Assembly: GCA_023266075.1 (NCBI GenBank) | Contig: JAHFRX010000111.1 | Location: forward strand, 1-5,467 | Reading direction: 5' to 3' | Source of the DNA: Legionellaceae bacterium | GTDB lineage: Bacteria > Pseudomonadota > Gammaproteobacteria > Legionellales > Legionellaceae | DNA: 5,467 bases | Shown: positions 4,754-5,467 of the stretch, piece by piece | Position numbering within the stretch: the first letter of the stretch is position 1 | Layout of the letters: every line of letters starts with the position of its first letter | Program-made: the position numbers and the translations under genes | The notes under the pieces: generated by a model | Told to the model about the DNA's origin: nothing | Databases searched by the model: none | Seen by the model: only the letters and a program-made list of their open reading frames with translations

Positions 4754-5467
4754 ATGCACACATCCCAACATATCTACCATCACGAAAAGCAAGCACTCCA
4801 TGGATATCTGGCGTACGTTGGTGACGTAACTCACCAACGACCTGCGGTCCTCATCGTACACGATTGGAGTGGGCAGAATGCCTTTGCGCGTCTTAAAGCT
4901 GAAGAAATGGCTCGCTTAGGCTATGTGGGCTTTGCTCTGGATATGTATGGTGAAGGCAAAACAGGGCAAACGACTGAGGAAAAACAAACGCTCATGCATC
5001 CTGTCGCTTCAAATCGAGCCTTTTTACAAAAACGTATGCACGCCGCTTTGGACGCTGTCACACAACTTCCCATGGTAGATTCACAACACATCATCGTCAT
5101 TGGCTTTTGTTTTGGCGGCCTTTGTGCACTGGACTTGGCGCGAACCGGCGCTCATATTTTGGGTGTCGCGAGTTTTCATGGATTGCTCAACGCACCCAAC
5201 AACCTTCCACACAGCACTATTCACGCTAATATTTTAGTTTTACATGGTTATGACGACCCCATGGTTCAACCGGAAGATGTCAACACGTTTTGTCAAGAAA
5301 TGACAACAGCGAAAGCCAACTGGCAACTGCATGTTTACGGTCAAACACAACACGCCTTTATGGTACCAGAAGCACGCGATCGCAAGCTCGGTACAATATA
5401 TCAGCCACAAACAGCGACACGTGCATGGCAAGTGTTTCTTAACTTCTTAACGGAGCTTTGTCCAACA
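4754..5467 (+). CDS. Dienelactone hydrolase family protein (3' end cut by window edge)
   Basis: An alpha/beta-hydrolase of the dienelactone hydrolase family. The frame runs 238 codons from the ATG at 4754 to the last base without a stop; family members are often around 240 residues, so little is probably missing. Visible elements: HGYLAY (16-21), the first core strand VLIVHDWSG (32-40), then FARLKAEEMARLGYVGFALDMYGEGK (44-69), a family hallmark; the nucleophile elbow GFCFGG with Cys119; Asp168 in HGYDDPMV; and His200 in TQHAFMVP. Cys-Asp-His is the DLH triad. There is no signal peptide, so it is cytoplasmic. The true substrate is unknown: most such genes outside chloroaromatic clusters hydrolyse unidentified esters or lactones, and no aromatic degradation gene is nearby. 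The ATG is the first start codon after an in-frame stop at 4724-4726; no Shine-Dalgarno site precedes it. Confidence 0.92.
   Translation, partial: MHTSQHIYHHEKQALHGYLAYVGDVTHQRPAVLIVHDWSGQNAFARLKAEEMARLGYVGFALDMYGEGKTGQTTEEKQTLMHPVASNRAFLQKRMHAALDAVTQLPMVDSQHIIVIGFCFGGLCALDLARTGAHILGVASFHGLLNAPNNLPHSTIHANILVLHGYDDPMVQPEDVNTFCQEMTTAKANWQLHVYGQTQHAFMVPEARDRKLGTIYQPQTATRAWQVFLNFLTELCPT

Noticed and set aside
4643..4861. Open frame of 72 codons on the minus strand before and over the hydrolase start
   Set aside because: It overlaps the hydrolase coding region, shows no recognisable motif and has Cys/Met-rich composition typical of antisense frames.

Overview
The window looks like chromosome of an AT-rich gammaproteobacterium. 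The best clue is the head-to-head pair of a di-haem cytochrome c4 gene and engB (yihA/ysxC), an arrangement I know from gammaproteobacteria such as Pseudomonas, Legionella and Coxiella. The base composition and Lys/Asn/Ile-rich proteins would suit a Legionella/Coxiella-like lineage, but I cannot name a genus.

Layout from left to right: (1) The 3' end of a + strand gene whose product ends in tetratricopeptide (TPR) repeats. (2) Converging on it, a minus-strand block read right to left: cytochrome c4, a ten-or-so-span membrane protein of unknown function, and a DPM1-like family 2 glycosyltransferase that starts 2 nt after the membrane gene's stop. (3) A 50-bp divergent promoter region holding a perfect inverted repeat, then engB on the + strand. 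(4) A minus-strand toxin-antitoxin module of the HigB/HigA-like (RelE-superfamily/COG3636) type. The antitoxin is intact. The toxin is broken by an in-frame stop and has lost about 15-20 codons of its core. A perfect 18-bp palindrome over the probable promoter looks like the operator. (5) A + strand dienelactone hydrolase family gene that runs off the right edge with no stop inside the window.

How the genes may work together: the DPM1-like enzyme would make a polyprenyl-phosphate-linked sugar, and the adjacent membrane protein has the look of a lipid-linked-sugar user or sugar-polymer protein. Together they suggest envelope glycan or protein glycosylation work, possibly joined by the TPR protein at the left edge. 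Cytochrome c4 (periplasmic electron transfer) and EngB (50S ribosome assembly) are conserved housekeeping genes. The toxin-antitoxin relic sits between engB and the hydrolase and looks like an accessory insertion that is decaying.

No tRNA, rRNA, CRISPR array, complete insertion sequence or convincing rho-independent terminator was seen. The most noteworthy points are the toxin-dead/antitoxin-alive module with its retained operator, the overlapping divergent promoters built on the cytochrome c4/engB inverted repeat, and the uncharacterised membrane protein coupled to the glycosyltransferase. I did not find evidence for a wholly new system.
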